64,000 nucleotides of DNA from Dehalococcoidia bacterium (GCA_009692725.1 SHYP01000006.1:7208-71207), one strand, 5' to 3'; positions 43,802-53,113 are shown, numbered from the stretch's first letter. Notes: generated from the letters alone by a model not told the origin. Program-made: numbers and translations.

Positions 43802-44716
43802 GTGCGAGGTCGGGACTTCCTGTCCCTGCGTGACTGCTCGCCGGACGAGCTGGAGCTGCTGCTGCGCACGGCGGAGGCGATCAAGCGCGATGGCGCGGGC
43901 GCGGCGCTCGCGGGGCAGACGATCGCGCTGCTCTTCGACAAGCCGTCGCTGCGCACGCGCGTCTCGTTCGAGGTCGCCGCGGGGCGGCTCGGCGGCCGCG
44001 CGATCACGGTTGCGCAGCACGAGGCGCGCATCGGCGAGCGCGAGCCGGTGCGCGACGCCGCGCGCGTGCTCTCGCGCATGGTGCAGGCGCTCGTCGTGCG
44101 CACGTTCGCGCAGGCCACGCTCGAGGAATACGCGCGCTGGGCGAGCGTGCCCGTGGTCAACGCGCTCTCGGACGCCGAGCACCCCTGCCAGGCGCTCGCC
44201 GACCTGCTCACGCTGCGCGAGCGCTTCGGCACGCTGCGCGGACTCACGCTCGCCTACGTCGGCGAAGGAAACAACGTCGCGACGGCGCTGGCGTACGGCG
44301 CGATGCTTGCGGGCATGCACTTCCGCTGCGCCTCGCCCCCCGACAACGGGCTGCCCGCCGAGGTGCTGGCGGCCGCGGCCGCGCTGCCCGGCGGCGGCAG
44401 CGTGCGGCAGCTCATCGATCCCGCCGCCGCCGTCCGCGACGCCGCCGCCGTCTACACGGACGTGTGGGCCTCGATGGGCCAGGAGCACCTGCTCAAGCAG
44501 CGGTTGGAGGCGTTCGCTGCCTATCGTCTCGACGCAGCCTTGCTCGCGGCCGCGCCCGCCGACGCGCTCGTCATGCACGACCTCCCCGCGCATCGCGGCG
44601 AGGAGATCACGGACGAGGTGATCGAGTCTCCGCGGTCCGTCGTCTTCGATCAGGCCGAGAACCGCGTGCACGCCCAGCAGGCGCTGTTGTTGCTCCTGCT
44701 GGGGGCCGCGGGCTAG
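43802..44716 (+). CDS. argF: Ornithine carbamoyltransferase
   Basis: A 304-residue carbamoyltransferase that makes citrulline from ornithine and carbamoyl phosphate in arginine synthesis. The carbamoyl-phosphate loop reads KPSLRTR (residues 47-53), followed by VVRTF and HPCQALADLLT. The ornithine loop, normally HCLP, is HDLPAHRGEEI here. The change of Cys to Asp is unusual, so another amino acceptor cannot be excluded, though overall motifs favour ArgF. The GTG at 43802 begins the domain. Eight bases separate its stop from cdaA. Confidence 0.85.
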   Translation: MRGRDFLSLRDCSPDELELLLRTAEAIKRDGAGAALAGQTIALLFDKPSLRTRVSFEVAAGRLGGRAITVAQHEARIGEREPVRDAARVLSRMVQALVVRTFAQATLEEYARWASVPVVNALSDAEHPCQALADLLTLRERFGTLRGLTLAYVGEGNNVATALAYGAMLAGMHFRCASPPDNGLPAEVLAAAAALPGGGSVRQLIDPAAAVRDAAAVYTDVWASMGQEHLLKQRLEAFAAYRLDAALLAAAPADALVMHDLPAHRGEEITDEVIESPRSVVFDQAENRVHAQQALLLLLLGAAG

Positions 44717-44724
44717 CGCGCGAC

Positions 44725-45561
44725 GTGCCGGAGCTGCCCGCCGTCGTCGGTGACGCGTTCGACCGGCTGTCGCCCGCCGCGGTCGTCGACATCCTGCTCG
44801 TCTCCGTGTCGATCTACTGGCTGCTGCTGCTGCTGCGCGGGACCACGGCGATGACCGTGCTGCGGGGCGCAGCGGTCGTGCTGGTGGGGGCGGCGCTGCT
44901 GAGCCGCGCGCTGGACCTGCGCGTGGTCAACTGGCTGTTGCGCAACTCGCTCACGGGCCTCGTGATCGCGCTCGCGCTCGTGTTCCAACCTGAAATCCGG
45001 CGTGCGCTGGAGCGACTCGGACGCACCGGCCTGCGGTCACACCAGCGGCGCGAGGAGGACCTCTACGCGATCGAGGCGATCGTGCGCGCCGCGGCGCGGC
45101 TCGCGCGTCAGCAACGCGGCGCACTGATCGTGATCGAGCGCGAGACCGGGCTGCGCGAGGTCACCGACACGGGCGTGCCCGTGGGCGCGGAGCTGTCGGG
45201 CGAGCTGCTGGGCAGCATCTTCGCGCCGAACGGCCCGTTGCACGACGGCGCGGTGGTGGTGCGGCTGGACCGCATCGTCGCCGCGGGCTGCACGCTGCCG
45301 CTGTCCGACTCGCCGCTCCCCGCCGAGCACGGCATGCGCCACCGCGCGGCGCTCGGCATCACGGAACGCACGGACGCCGTGGTGGTGGTGGTGTCCGAGG
45401 AGCGCGGCGAGCTCGCACTCGCCTCGAACGGGCGCATGCTCACCGGCCTCGACGAGCCGCGGCTGAGCCGCCAGCTGCTGCGGCTGTTCGCGCTCGAGGA
45501 CCTCGGCGTCGAGGCCGGCCGCCCGGGCGACGCGCCGAGCGACACGCGGCGGGCGTCCTGA
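44725..45561 (+). CDS. cdaA: Diadenylate cyclase CdaA
   Basis: A 278-residue c-di-AMP synthase. Three N-terminal membrane helices span residues 15-90, then the DAC domain shows the catalytic LHDGAVVV and MRHRAALGITE motifs. It joins two ATP into c-di-AMP at the membrane. The GTG at 44725 is preferred because the long upstream frame overlaps argF. It is followed after 8 bases by its usual regulator gene cdaR. Confidence 0.92.
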   Translation: MPELPAVVGDAFDRLSPAAVVDILLVSVSIYWLLLLLRGTTAMTVLRGAAVVLVGAALLSRALDLRVVNWLLRNSLTGLVIALALVFQPEIRRALERLGRTGLRSHQRREEDLYAIEAIVRAAARLARQQRGALIVIERETGLREVTDTGVPVGAELSGELLGSIFAPNGPLHDGAVVVRLDRIVAAGCTLPLSDSPLPAEHGMRHRAALGITERTDAVVVVVSEERGELALASNGRMLTGLDEPRLSRQLLRLFALEDLGVEAGRPGDAPSDTRRAS

Positions 45562-45569
45562 GGCCGCCC

Positions 45570-46850
45570 GTGGAGCGGCGGCCGCCGGCGCGCTTTCCGG
45601 ACCGTGTCAGGGGCGCGCTCGTGCAAGCGCGCGTGCTGGCGGCGCGGGTGCGCTTCCATCTGCGCCGCTCGCCCGGGCTCGCCGTGCTCTCGCTCGTCAT
45701 GGGGGTCGCGCTCTGGCTCGTCGTCAACGAGGCGGAGAACCCGACGCGTGTCGATCGCTTCCCAGGCGCGATCCCGCTCGAGGCCGTGAACCTGAGCGCA
45801 GGCTATGCGGTGGCGAACCAGCTCTCCGCGGTCGAGGTGCGGATCGCGGCCGCGGACGACCGCTGGGACGAGCTCACGGCCGCGAACTTCCGCGCCTTCG
45901 TCGACCTGAACGGCCGCGACGCACGCGAGCAGTTCGTGCCGGTACGCATCGAGGTCGTCGGGGTGCGCGGCGTGCGCGTGCTCGAGGCGCTGCCCGCGTC
46001 TGTCGTCGTGAACCTCGAGGAGCTCGTCACGAAGCAGGTGCCGGTGAGCACGCGCCAGCTGGGCACGCTGCCGCGCGGCCACGAGCTGCTCGCCGCAACG
46101 CCCGAGCGCCGCACCGCCGAGGTCTCCGGCCCCGCCACGCTCGTGGCGCTCGTGAACGAGGCGGTCGCCTCGATCAACCTGACCGGGCTCACGGTGGGAC
46201 TCGAGGAGACCGTCGCGCTCGTGCCCGTCGCCGAGGGCGGCGGCGAAGTGCGCGGGGTTACGGCGCGGCCGTCCACCGTCCGCGTCACCATCGGCGTCAC
46301 GCTCACCTCGCTGACGCGCACGCTGCCGCTGCAGGCGCAGATCACCGGCCAGCCGGCGCCGGGCTACCGCATCGCCGGCGTGCGCGTCACGCCGGCCACC
46401 GCGGCCGTCGACGGCACGATCGATGTGTTGCAGGCGCTCGATACGCTCAAGCTGCCGCCCGTGGACATCACCGGCCAGCAGGCCGACGTGCGCAGTTCGC
46501 TGCGCGTCGTGCTCCCGCCCGGCCTCAGCGCGGCGGGCCTGACCACGGTGGCCGTCGAGGTGCAGATCGTCCCGATCGTGGGCTCGCTCTCGCTCACGGT
46601 GGCGCCGGAGGTGCTGAACGTGCGCAGCGGACTGCTCGCAAGGGCAGCGCCGGGTGCCGTCGTGATCACGCTCGATGGCCCGCTCGCACGGCTGAACGCG
46701 CTCGCCCCGGGCGCCGTCCGCGCCACCGCCGACGCCTCCGGACTCGGCCCCGGCACCGCCGACGTGCGCCTGAACGTGCAGCTGCCGGACGGCATCGATC
46801 TGCGCGAAGTGCAGCCAGCCTCCGTCTCCGTTACGCTGGCCAGACCATGA
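45570..46850 (+). CDS. cdaR: CdaR/YbbR-domain regulator
   Basis: A 426-residue protein with one membrane helix (SPGLAVLSLVMGVALWLVV) near residue 40 and about four YbbR repeats outside. The repeats carry the usual VxVTGP-type turns (AEVSGPATLVALV; VRVTIGVTLTSL). In Firmicutes YbbR/CdaR binds and tunes CdaA; the conserved cdaA-cdaR pair supports the same role here. The GTG at 45570 follows cdaA closely. The stop overlaps der in an ATGA junction. Confidence 0.88.
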   Translation: MERRPPARFPDRVRGALVQARVLAARVRFHLRRSPGLAVLSLVMGVALWLVVNEAENPTRVDRFPGAIPLEAVNLSAGYAVANQLSAVEVRIAAADDRWDELTAANFRAFVDLNGRDAREQFVPVRIEVVGVRGVRVLEALPASVVVNLEELVTKQVPVSTRQLGTLPRGHELLAATPERRTAEVSGPATLVALVNEAVASINLTGLTVGLEETVALVPVAEGGGEVRGVTARPSTVRVTIGVTLTSLTRTLPLQAQITGQPAPGYRIAGVRVTPATAAVDGTIDVLQALDTLKLPPVDITGQQADVRSSLRVVLPPGLSAAGLTTVAVEVQIVPIVGSLSLTVAPEVLNVRSGLLARAAPGAVVITLDGPLARLNALAPGAVRATADASGLGPGTADVRLNVQLPDGIDLREVQPASVSVTLARP

Positions 46851-48196
46851 GCGACCTTTCCACCGGCCCGCTGGTCGCCATCGTCGGCCGCCCGAACGTG
46901 GGCAAGTCCGCGCTGTTCAACCGCCTCACGAGCACGCGGCGGGCGCTTGTCGAGCCGATGCCCGGCACCACCCGCGACCGCCTCTACGGCTGGTGCGACT
47001 GGCGCGGCCAGCGCTTCCGCGTCGTGGACACCGGCGGCGTCGAGGGGCCCGAGGCGGACCCGTTCTCCCCGCGCATCCGCGAGCAGGTGCTGGAGGCGAT
47101 CGCCGAGGCGGACGCCATCCTCTTCGTCGTCGACGCGCACGAACGCATCACCGCCGCCGACGAGGCGATCCTCGATCTGCTGCGCCGCAGCCCGCGCCCG
47201 GTGCTGCTGGTGGCGAACAAGGCCGACCGCACCGGCGCGCGCGCGGAGCTCGTCGAGCTGTACGCGCTCGGCCTGGGCGAGCCGCTCGGCGTGTCCGCGT
47301 ACCACGGCCAGGGCATCGGCGAGCTGCTGGACCGCATCGTGGAACTCGTGCCCGGCGAGCCGCCGCCCCCGCGCGAGGAGCGGTTGCGCATCGCCGTCGT
47401 CGGGCGGCCGAACGTGGGCAAGTCCTCGCTCGTCAACTCGATCCTCGGCGCGGAGCGCGTGATCGTGTCGGACATCCCCGGCACCACGCGTGACGCCATC
47501 GACACGCCGCTCGACTTCGAGGGCCACTCGCTGCTGCTCGTCGACACCGCAGGCATCCGCCGCCGCGGCAAGATCGAGCGCGGCGTCGAGCGCCACTCGG
47601 TGCAGCGCGCCGAGCAGGCGATCGACCGCGCCGACGTGGTGTTGCTGCTGATTGACCAGGCCGAGCCCACCGTCGCGCAGGACACCCACATCGCTGGCTA
47701 CGTCGCCGAGCAGGGCAAGGGCCTGGTGCTCGTCGTCAACAAATGGGACCTCGCCGAGGACCGCGACGCACGCCACGAGTTCGCGCGCGCCGTCGACCGG
47801 CGGTACGACTTCGTCGCGTGGGCGCCGGTGCAGTTCACGTCCGCGCTCACGGGCGAGGGCGTGCGCGACCTGCTCGAGCTCGCCGTGCACATCGACGAGG
47901 TGCGCAGGCGGCGCGTGCAGACGTCTGAGGTCAACCTGCTGATGCAGCGCGCGCTCAGCGAGCATGCGCCGCCCGCGATCCGCGGCAAACGCCTGAAGCT
48001 GCTGTACGCGACGCAGGCGGAGGTCAACCCGCCCACGTTCGTGTTCTTCGTGAACGACCCGGAGCTGCTGCACTTCTCGTACCGCCGCTACCTGGAGAAC
48101 CGGCTGCGCGCCGCGTTCGGCTTCGAGGGCACCGCGATCCGCATGCGCTTCCGCCAGCGGACGGAGGCTCGATCGCTGCAGGCGATGCCCACGTGA
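46847..48196 (+). CDS. der: Ribosome-assembly GTPase Der (EngA)
   Basis: A 449-residue tandem GTPase. The first G domain has GRPNVGKS (residues 14-21), PGTTRDR and VANKAD; the second has GRPNVGKSS, PGTTRDA, DTAGIRRRG and VVNKWD. A C-terminal KH-like domain ends the protein. Der acts in 50S ribosomal subunit assembly. The frame is intact and of normal length. It overlaps cdaR by 4 bases. Confidence 0.96.
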   Translation: MSDLSTGPLVAIVGRPNVGKSALFNRLTSTRRALVEPMPGTTRDRLYGWCDWRGQRFRVVDTGGVEGPEADPFSPRIREQVLEAIAEADAILFVVDAHERITAADEAILDLLRRSPRPVLLVANKADRTGARAELVELYALGLGEPLGVSAYHGQGIGELLDRIVELVPGEPPPPREERLRIAVVGRPNVGKSSLVNSILGAERVIVSDIPGTTRDAIDTPLDFEGHSLLLVDTAGIRRRGKIERGVERHSVQRAEQAIDRADVVLLLIDQAEPTVAQDTHIAGYVAEQGKGLVLVVNKWDLAEDRDARHEFARAVDRRYDFVAWAPVQFTSALTGEGVRDLLELAVHIDEVRRRRVQTSEVNLLMQRALSEHAPPAIRGKRLKLLYATQAEVNPPTFVFFVNDPELLHFSYRRYLENRLRAAFGFEGTAIRMRFRQRTEARSLQAMPT

Positions 48197-48218
48197 TCGC
48201 GCGGCAAGAGATGCTGGC

Positions 48219-48848
48219 GTGATCGCGCCCGCGCTGCTGCTGCTCGGCGGCTATCTGCTGGGTTCGCTGCAAGCCGGTCTGCTCGTCGGCCGCATCTATC
48301 GGGGCGTCGACGTGCGCGAGTTCGGGTCCGGCAAAACCGGTTTCACGAACACGCTACGCACGCTCGGGCTCGGCGCCGCCGCCATCGTGCTCGGAATCGA
48401 TATCGCGAAGGGCGCGCTGCCCGTGCTCGTCGGCCACTGGCTGCTGGACGACCCGTGGGCGGCGTCGCTCGGCGGCACCGGCGCGGTCGTCGGGCACACG
48501 TGGCCGCTGTTCGCCGCGTTCCGTGGCGGCCGGGGCGTGGCGACGTCGTTCGGCGCCTTCGTGGCGATGGCGCCGCTCGCGGCGCTCGCGGTGCTCGCGA
48601 CCGGCGCGGCGGTGCTCGCCGCGACGCGCTACGTCTCGGTCATGTCGATGAGCGGCATGCTCGTCGGCCTCGCAGCGCTCGTCGCGCTGGTGGCGAGCGA
48701 CCGGTTGGACCCCGCGTACGTGCTGTACGGCGTCGCCGTCACGCTCTCGGTAGAGGTGAACCACCGCTCGAACCTGCGCCGGCTGCTCGCCGGCACCGAG
48801 CCCAAGCTCGGCCAGGGCGGCGTCCGGCGCGCACCGCGCGGCACGTGA
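48219..48848 (+). CDS. plsY: Acyl-phosphate glycerol-3-phosphate acyltransferase PlsY
   Basis: A 209-residue membrane acyltransferase with about five helices. Motifs are GSGKTGFTNTLRTLG (the GSGNxGxTN form with Lys for Asn), HTWPLFAAFRGGRGVATSFG, and a C-terminal VNHRSNLRRLLAGTEPKLG. It transfers an acyl group from acyl-phosphate to glycerol-3-phosphate at the start of phospholipid synthesis. The GTG at 48219 starts the first helix. Stop overlaps gpsA (GTGA), coupling it to the supply of its substrate. Confidence 0.93.
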   Translation: MIAPALLLLGGYLLGSLQAGLLVGRIYRGVDVREFGSGKTGFTNTLRTLGLGAAAIVLGIDIAKGALPVLVGHWLLDDPWAASLGGTGAVVGHTWPLFAAFRGGRGVATSFGAFVAMAPLAALAVLATGAAVLAATRYVSVMSMSGMLVGLAALVALVASDRLDPAYVLYGVAVTLSVEVNHRSNLRRLLAGTEPKLGQGGVRRAPRGT

Positions 48849-49864
48849 CCGCGGAGCCGATCCGCCGCGCGGCCGTCGTCGGCACCACCGCCTGGGGCAC
48901 GACGCTCGCGGTGCTGCTCGCGCGCAACGGCCTCGACGTGACGCTGCTCGCGCGCACCCCTGCCGAGGCTGCGGCACTCGAGTCCGCGCGCGAGCATGTG
49001 GGCCGGCTGCCCGGCGTGCGCTTTCCGGAATCGCTGCGGGTGCGTAGCGAGCACGCGGCGCTCGCGGGTGTCGAGCTCGTCTGCTTCGCCGTGCCCGCGC
49101 AGACGATGGCGGCCAATGCCGCGGCGCTCGCGGGCGCGGTGCCGGCGCACGCGACGGTGCTCTCGGCGGCCAAGGGCATCGAGATCGAGAGCGGCCTGCG
49201 CATGTCGCAGCTGTTGGCACGCGTGCTTCCCGGGCGGCCCGTCGCTGCGCTCTCCGGCCCCAACCTCTCGCGCGAGGTCGCGGCCGGACTGCCCGGCACC
49301 ACCGTCATCGCCTCACGCGACGCGCCGCTGGCGGCGTTGCGCGCCGCGTTCCACAGCGCGACGTTCCGCGTCTACACGAGCGAGGACATCGTGGGCGTGG
49401 AGTTCGGCGGCGCGCTCAAGAACGTGATCACGATCGCCGCCGGCATGGTCGATGCGTTCGGCTACGGCGACAACGCCAAGGCGGCGATTCTTACGCGCGG
49501 GCTGGCCGAGATGACTCGGCTGAGCGTCGCGGCCGGCGCGGACCCGCTCACGATGCAGGGGCTGGCGGGCGTCGGTGACCTTGTGGCCACGTCGTACAGC
49601 CCGCTCTCGCGCAACCGCCGGCTCGGGGAGCTGTTGGCGGGCGGCCGCACGCTGGCCGAGGCGTTGCAGCAGATCGGCGAGACCGCTGAGGGCGCCGCGA
49701 CCACGCCTGCCGCCCTGCGCCTCGCGCGCTCGCTCGGCGTCGAGCTGCCCATCGCGGAGGGCCTGCACGCCATCCTCTTCGGCGGCGTCGCCCCGCTCAC
49801 GGCGGTGACCGCGCTGCTGCAGCGCGACCCCAAGCCGGAGCGCGCGCCGTCTTCGCTACACTGA
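48845..49864 (+). CDS. gpsA: Glycerol-3-phosphate dehydrogenase [NAD(P)+]
   Basis: A 339-residue enzyme that makes sn-glycerol-3-phosphate from dihydroxyacetone phosphate. The cofactor loop reads VVGTTAWGTTLA, the catalytic lysines are in SAAKGIE and GGALKNVI, and GLAGVGDLVATSYSPLSRNRRLG is the family signature. The GTG at 48845 overlaps the plsY stop; both serve phospholipid synthesis. In the first loop the usual GxGxWG has Thr in place of one Gly. Confidence 0.95.
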   Translation: MTAEPIRRAAVVGTTAWGTTLAVLLARNGLDVTLLARTPAEAAALESAREHVGRLPGVRFPESLRVRSEHAALAGVELVCFAVPAQTMAANAAALAGAVPAHATVLSAAKGIEIESGLRMSQLLARVLPGRPVAALSGPNLSREVAAGLPGTTVIASRDAPLAALRAAFHSATFRVYTSEDIVGVEFGGALKNVITIAAGMVDAFGYGDNAKAAILTRGLAEMTRLSVAAGADPLTMQGLAGVGDLVATSYSPLSRNRRLGELLAGGRTLAEALQQIGETAEGAATTPAALRLARSLGVELPIAEGLHAILFGGVAPLTAVTALLQRDPKPERAPSSLH

Positions 49865-49904
49865 GAGCGAGCGACCCCCGCCCCGCAGCGCCGAGGAGCC
49901 CCGC

Positions 49905-50903
49905 GTGACCGACGACGCCGCCCGCGACGATTCACTCGACCAGCCGCTCGACGATCCGCTTGAAGCGCGGCCACCCTCGCCCGCCGCGGTCGCGGCGGTG
50001 CTGGCCGCGCTCCGCGACCCGCAGCAGCCGATCCCCCAGCAGGACCTCGGCGCGCTCGCCTCGCCCGACGAAACGACGGTGCGCGCGCTGATGGCGCTGT
50101 GGCCGGCGCTCGCGCCGCCGCGCCGCCGCGAGCTGCTGGCCTCGCTCGAGCAGCTCGCCACCAACGACGCGACGCTGGACTTCCACCGCGTGCACCTGAC
50201 CGCGCTGCGCGACGCCGACCCCGCTACGCGCATCCTGGCCGTGCGCGGCCTCTGGGAGCAGGAGACCGAAGAGGTCATGCGCCTGCTCACCGACCTCCTG
50301 CGCACTGACAGCGAAGCGAGCGTACGCGGCGAGACGGCCACGGTGCTCGGCCAGTTCGTCGTCACCATGGAGTTCGGGCTGCTGTCGGAGGACGCCGCCG
50401 AGCACCTGGCGGAGACGTTGCGCGACACCGTCGAAGACGCGTCGGAGGAGGACGAGGTGCGCGGGCGCGCCCTCGAGGCGCTGGGCGCTCACTCCGACGA
50501 GTGGGTCGCTGAGCTCATCGCCGAGCACTACGAGGTGGGCGCGGCGCGCATGCGCCTGGCCGCCGTGCGCGCCATGGGCCGCCACGCCTCGGACGACTGG
50601 CTGCCGATCCTGCTGCACCACTTCGCCGACGACGACGTGGAGACGCGCGCCGCGGCGGCCACTGCCGCGGGTCAGCTGCTGCTCGAGGACGCCGTGCCTC
50701 CGCTCGCCGAGCTCGCGGACGACGCCGAGGAAGAGGTGCGCCTCGCGGCTGTCGCCGCGCTGGGCGAGATCGCGGGCGAGGCGGCCGAGGCCGTGCTCAT
50801 CCGCATCGCCCAGCACGACCCCGATCTCCGCGACGCCGCCCGCCGCGCCCTCGCCGAAGCCCGCCTCGACTCGCTCGACCCTGCGAGCCTCGACGAGGAC
50901 TGA
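49905..50903 (+). CDS. HEAT-repeat protein
   Basis: A 332-residue, all-helical acidic protein with about five to six HEAT repeats; examples are DADPATRILAVRGLWEQE, AARMRLAAVRAMGRHASDDW, DDDVETRAAAATAAGQLL and DAEEEVRLAAVAALGEIAGE. Such arrays serve as protein-binding scaffolds. The N-terminal 35 residues are acidic and likely disordered. GTG start at 49905, 40 bases after gpsA. Its presence in this operon hints at a role in envelope or ribosome processes, but no function is known. Confidence 0.75.
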   Translation: MTDDAARDDSLDQPLDDPLEARPPSPAAVAAVLAALRDPQQPIPQQDLGALASPDETTVRALMALWPALAPPRRRELLASLEQLATNDATLDFHRVHLTALRDADPATRILAVRGLWEQETEEVMRLLTDLLRTDSEASVRGETATVLGQFVVTMEFGLLSEDAAEHLAETLRDTVEDASEEDEVRGRALEALGAHSDEWVAELIAEHYEVGAARMRLAAVRAMGRHASDDWLPILLHHFADDDVETRAAAATAAGQLLLEDAVPPLAELADDAEEEVRLAAVAALGEIAGEAAEAVLIRIAQHDPDLRDAARRALAEARLDSLDPASLDED

Positions 50904-50980
50904 CGGCGCGCCGCGAGCGCACCAGCGCGCCTCCGGAGCACGCCCGCGCAGCCTGCGCGCCGTCGAGCTATGGTGACCGA

Positions 50981-51550
50981 ATGACCCGCCCCGCCGCCCG
51001 CCGCCTGCCCGTCCGCGCCGCGACCTCCGCCGGCGGCGTCGTGTACCGACGCCGTGGCGCGCGCGTGGAGGTGGTGCTGGTCGGGCGGGCCGCGCAGCGG
51101 CTGTGGGCGCTGCCGAAGGGCACGCCCGAGTCCGCCGAGAGCATCGAGCAGACGGCGCTGCGCGAGGTGCGCGAGGAGACTGGCCTGGAGGTCGCCATCG
51201 CGCAGCGCATCGGCAGCGTTCGCTACTGGTTCGCGCTCCCACAGGAGGGCGTGCGCGTGCGCAAGGTGGTGCATCACTTCCTGATGCAGCCGGTCGGCGG
51301 TGACCTCACGCTGCACGACGGGGAGTACGATCTGGTGACGTGGATCGACATCCGGGAGGCGACCGCGCGCATGTCGTACGCGAACGAGCGCTCCATCGTC
51401 GAGCGTGCTGCGACGCTGATCGCGGCCGCCGGCGCTGACACCGCGCCGGAGCACCGCGTCGCTCAGCGCGCACCCGCCCTCGACCACGCAGTGGCAGACG
51501 GCCTGGCGCCAGGCAGCCCGGTGCCAGACAACGCGGATGCCGCCACGTGA
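50981..51550 (+). CDS. NUDIX hydrolase
   Basis: A 189-residue NUDIX protein. The box GTPESAESIEQTALREVREE continues TGL and fits the consensus. Preceding strands SAGGVVYRRRG and LWALPKG resemble Ap4A-hydrolase-like and MutT-like members. The C-terminal 35 residues are low complexity. It overlaps the GNAT gene by 4 bases (GTGA). The substrate is unknown. Confidence 0.85.
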   Translation: MTRPAARRLPVRAATSAGGVVYRRRGARVEVVLVGRAAQRLWALPKGTPESAESIEQTALREVREETGLEVAIAQRIGSVRYWFALPQEGVRVRKVVHHFLMQPVGGDLTLHDGEYDLVTWIDIREATARMSYANERSIVERAATLIAAAGADTAPEHRVAQRAPALDHAVADGLAPGSPVPDNADAAT

Positions 51551-52095
51551 CCAGCACCAAACCCACCGTCTTCGCGACCGGCCAGCTCGTGACGCTGCGC
51601 GAGAAGCAGCCGGACGACGCCCGGCGCGACTACGAGTGGCGGCGCGACCCCGAGCTCGCCGCCTACGACGCCGCGCGCCCCATCTCGATATCCTTTCGCG
51701 CCTTCGCGGCCACGCTGAGCGACGAGCTGCAGTCGCCCTCGACGTACCGTCGCTCGTTCGCCATCGAGGACAGCGAGAGCGGGCGGCACATCGGTAACGT
51801 GATGTATTACGGCTACGACGCGGTCCGGCAGGAGGCCGAGCTGGGCATCACCATCGGCGACCGCGACTACTGGTCGCGCGGCTTCGGCACGGACGCCGTC
51901 GCCACCATGCTGCTCTACCTCTTCCGCGAGCGGGGCCTGCAGCGCGTGTACCTGCATACGCTGTCGTGGAACCACCGCGCCCAGGCCGCCTTTACCCGCG
52001 CCGGCTTCCGGTTCGTGCGCGCCGTGCATCGCGACGGCCACGACTTCCAGCTGATGGAAGTCCATCGCGCCGAGGTCCTGGGTGCCGAGGACTGA
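51547..52095 (+). CDS. GNAT-family N-acetyltransferase
   Basis: A 182-residue RimJ/RimL-type acetyltransferase: LVTLREKQPDDARRDYEW at the first strand, the acetyl-CoA loop DRDYWSRGFGTDAVATMLLY, and the final HTLSWNHRAQAAFTRAGF motif. It acetylates an amine with acetyl-CoA. The GTG at 51547 overlaps the NUDIX stop. Target unknown. It ends the operon 128 bases before the complex I genes. Confidence 0.88.
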   Translation: MTSTKPTVFATGQLVTLREKQPDDARRDYEWRRDPELAAYDAARPISISFRAFAATLSDELQSPSTYRRSFAIEDSESGRHIGNVMYYGYDAVRQEAELGITIGDRDYWSRGFGTDAVATMLLYLFRERGLQRVYLHTLSWNHRAQAAFTRAGFRFVRAVHRDGHDFQLMEVHRAEVLGAED

Positions 52096-52223
52096 TCCGC
52101 GGCCGCGCACCAGCCGCTGCTCCACCGTTACCGCCCCCGACCTGGATTCGTTGCGGCCAGTAGAGGCCCGTGCTACAACCGTCCCGGCACGCCACACCGC
52201 AGCCTGCCACGGGGGGACGCAGC

Positions 52224-52598
52224 GTGATCCCTGAGCAGTTCGGGCGTGTGGGCGTGTTGCTCGGCTTCGCGCTGCTGTTTCCCGCCATCCCGCTGGCCGT
52301 TTCGTACCTCTTCTACCGGCTGCGGCTGCGGCCGGAGCACCCCGACCCGATCAAGCGCGCGACCTACGAGTGCGGCGTCGAGGCCGAGGGCAGTTCGTGG
52401 GGCCGCTTCAACGCCCGCTATTACATGGTCGCGCTGGCGTTCGTGATCTTCGATGTCGAGGTGGTGTTCCTCTTCCCGTGGGCCACGGTGTTTGCGGACC
52501 TCGCCTGGTCGGCGTACTTCGAGGCCGTGCTGTTCGTCGGCGTGCTCGCGCTCGGGCTCGGCTACGCGTGGCGGCGCGGCGCGCTGGAGTGGCGCTAG
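52224..52598 (+). CDS. nuoA: NADH-quinone oxidoreductase subunit A
   Basis: A 124-residue membrane subunit with three helices. The loop after the first helix, KRATYECGVEAEGSSW, carries the conserved Cys that lines the quinone cavity, and FVIFDVEVVFLFPWA is the family signature of helix 2. The GTG at 52224 has a GGGGGGA ribosome site; the upstream frame is not conserved. First gene of the complex I operon; its stop overlaps nuoC by one base. nuoB, which normally follows, is absent. Confidence 0.94.
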   Translation: MIPEQFGRVGVLLGFALLFPAIPLAVSYLFYRLRLRPEHPDPIKRATYECGVEAEGSSWGRFNARYYMVALAFVIFDVEVVFLFPWATVFADLAWSAYFEAVLFVGVLALGLGYAWRRGALEWR

Positions 52599-53113
52599 TG
52601 CCGCGCGGCCCGCGCCAGCTCGCTGGGCACGACGTGGCGGCGCGACTGAGCGCCGCGCTCCCGGCGGCCGTCGCCGGTGCGAACAGCGAGTGGGTGGACG
52701 TCGCCGCCAGCAGCATCGTCGACGCGCTGCGCTGGCTCCGCGACGACCCCGCGCTCGACGCCGCGCAGCTGTCGAACCTCTGCGGCGTCGACCGCTACGA
52801 CCACTTCGAGATCGTGTACCACCTGCAGTCGCTCGACCGGAACCACCAGATCGTCCTGCACGCCCGCGTCGACGATTACATCGAGCCGGAGCTGCCGAGC
52901 TGCTACCCGGTCTACCGCGGCGCGCTGCTGCAAGAGCGCGAGGTCTTCGACCTGATGGGCGTCCGCTTCACGGGCCACCCGGACCTCCGCCGCCTGTTCC
53001 TGTGGGAGGGCTACCCCGGCTTCCCGCTGCGCAAGGACTTCCTGCAGATCGGCGGGCACCACCCGGGGCTGCCCGGGTTCCCCTTCGAGGCGGCAGGGCG
53101 GCAGCAGCGATGA
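52598..53113 (+). CDS. nuoC: NADH-quinone oxidoreductase subunit C
   Basis: A 171-residue peripheral subunit. The signature YRGALLQEREVFDLMGVRF followed by GHPDLRRLFL and GFPLRKDF is intact. It helps form the connecting module and has no cofactor. GTG at 52598 uses the last base of the nuoA stop; the stop overlaps nuoD in an ATGA junction. It directly follows nuoA, where nuoB would be expected. Confidence 0.94.
   Translation: MPRGPRQLAGHDVAARLSAALPAAVAGANSEWVDVAASSIVDALRWLRDDPALDAAQLSNLCGVDRYDHFEIVYHLQSLDRNHQIVLHARVDDYIEPELPSCYPVYRGALLQEREVFDLMGVRFTGHPDLRRLFLWEGYPGFPLRKDFLQIGGHHPGLPGFPFEAAGRQQR

Noticed and set aside
52370..53113. A hidden nuoB between nuoA and nuoC
   Set aside because: The nuoC start overlaps the nuoA stop by one base and no frame there shows the NuoB cysteine pattern.
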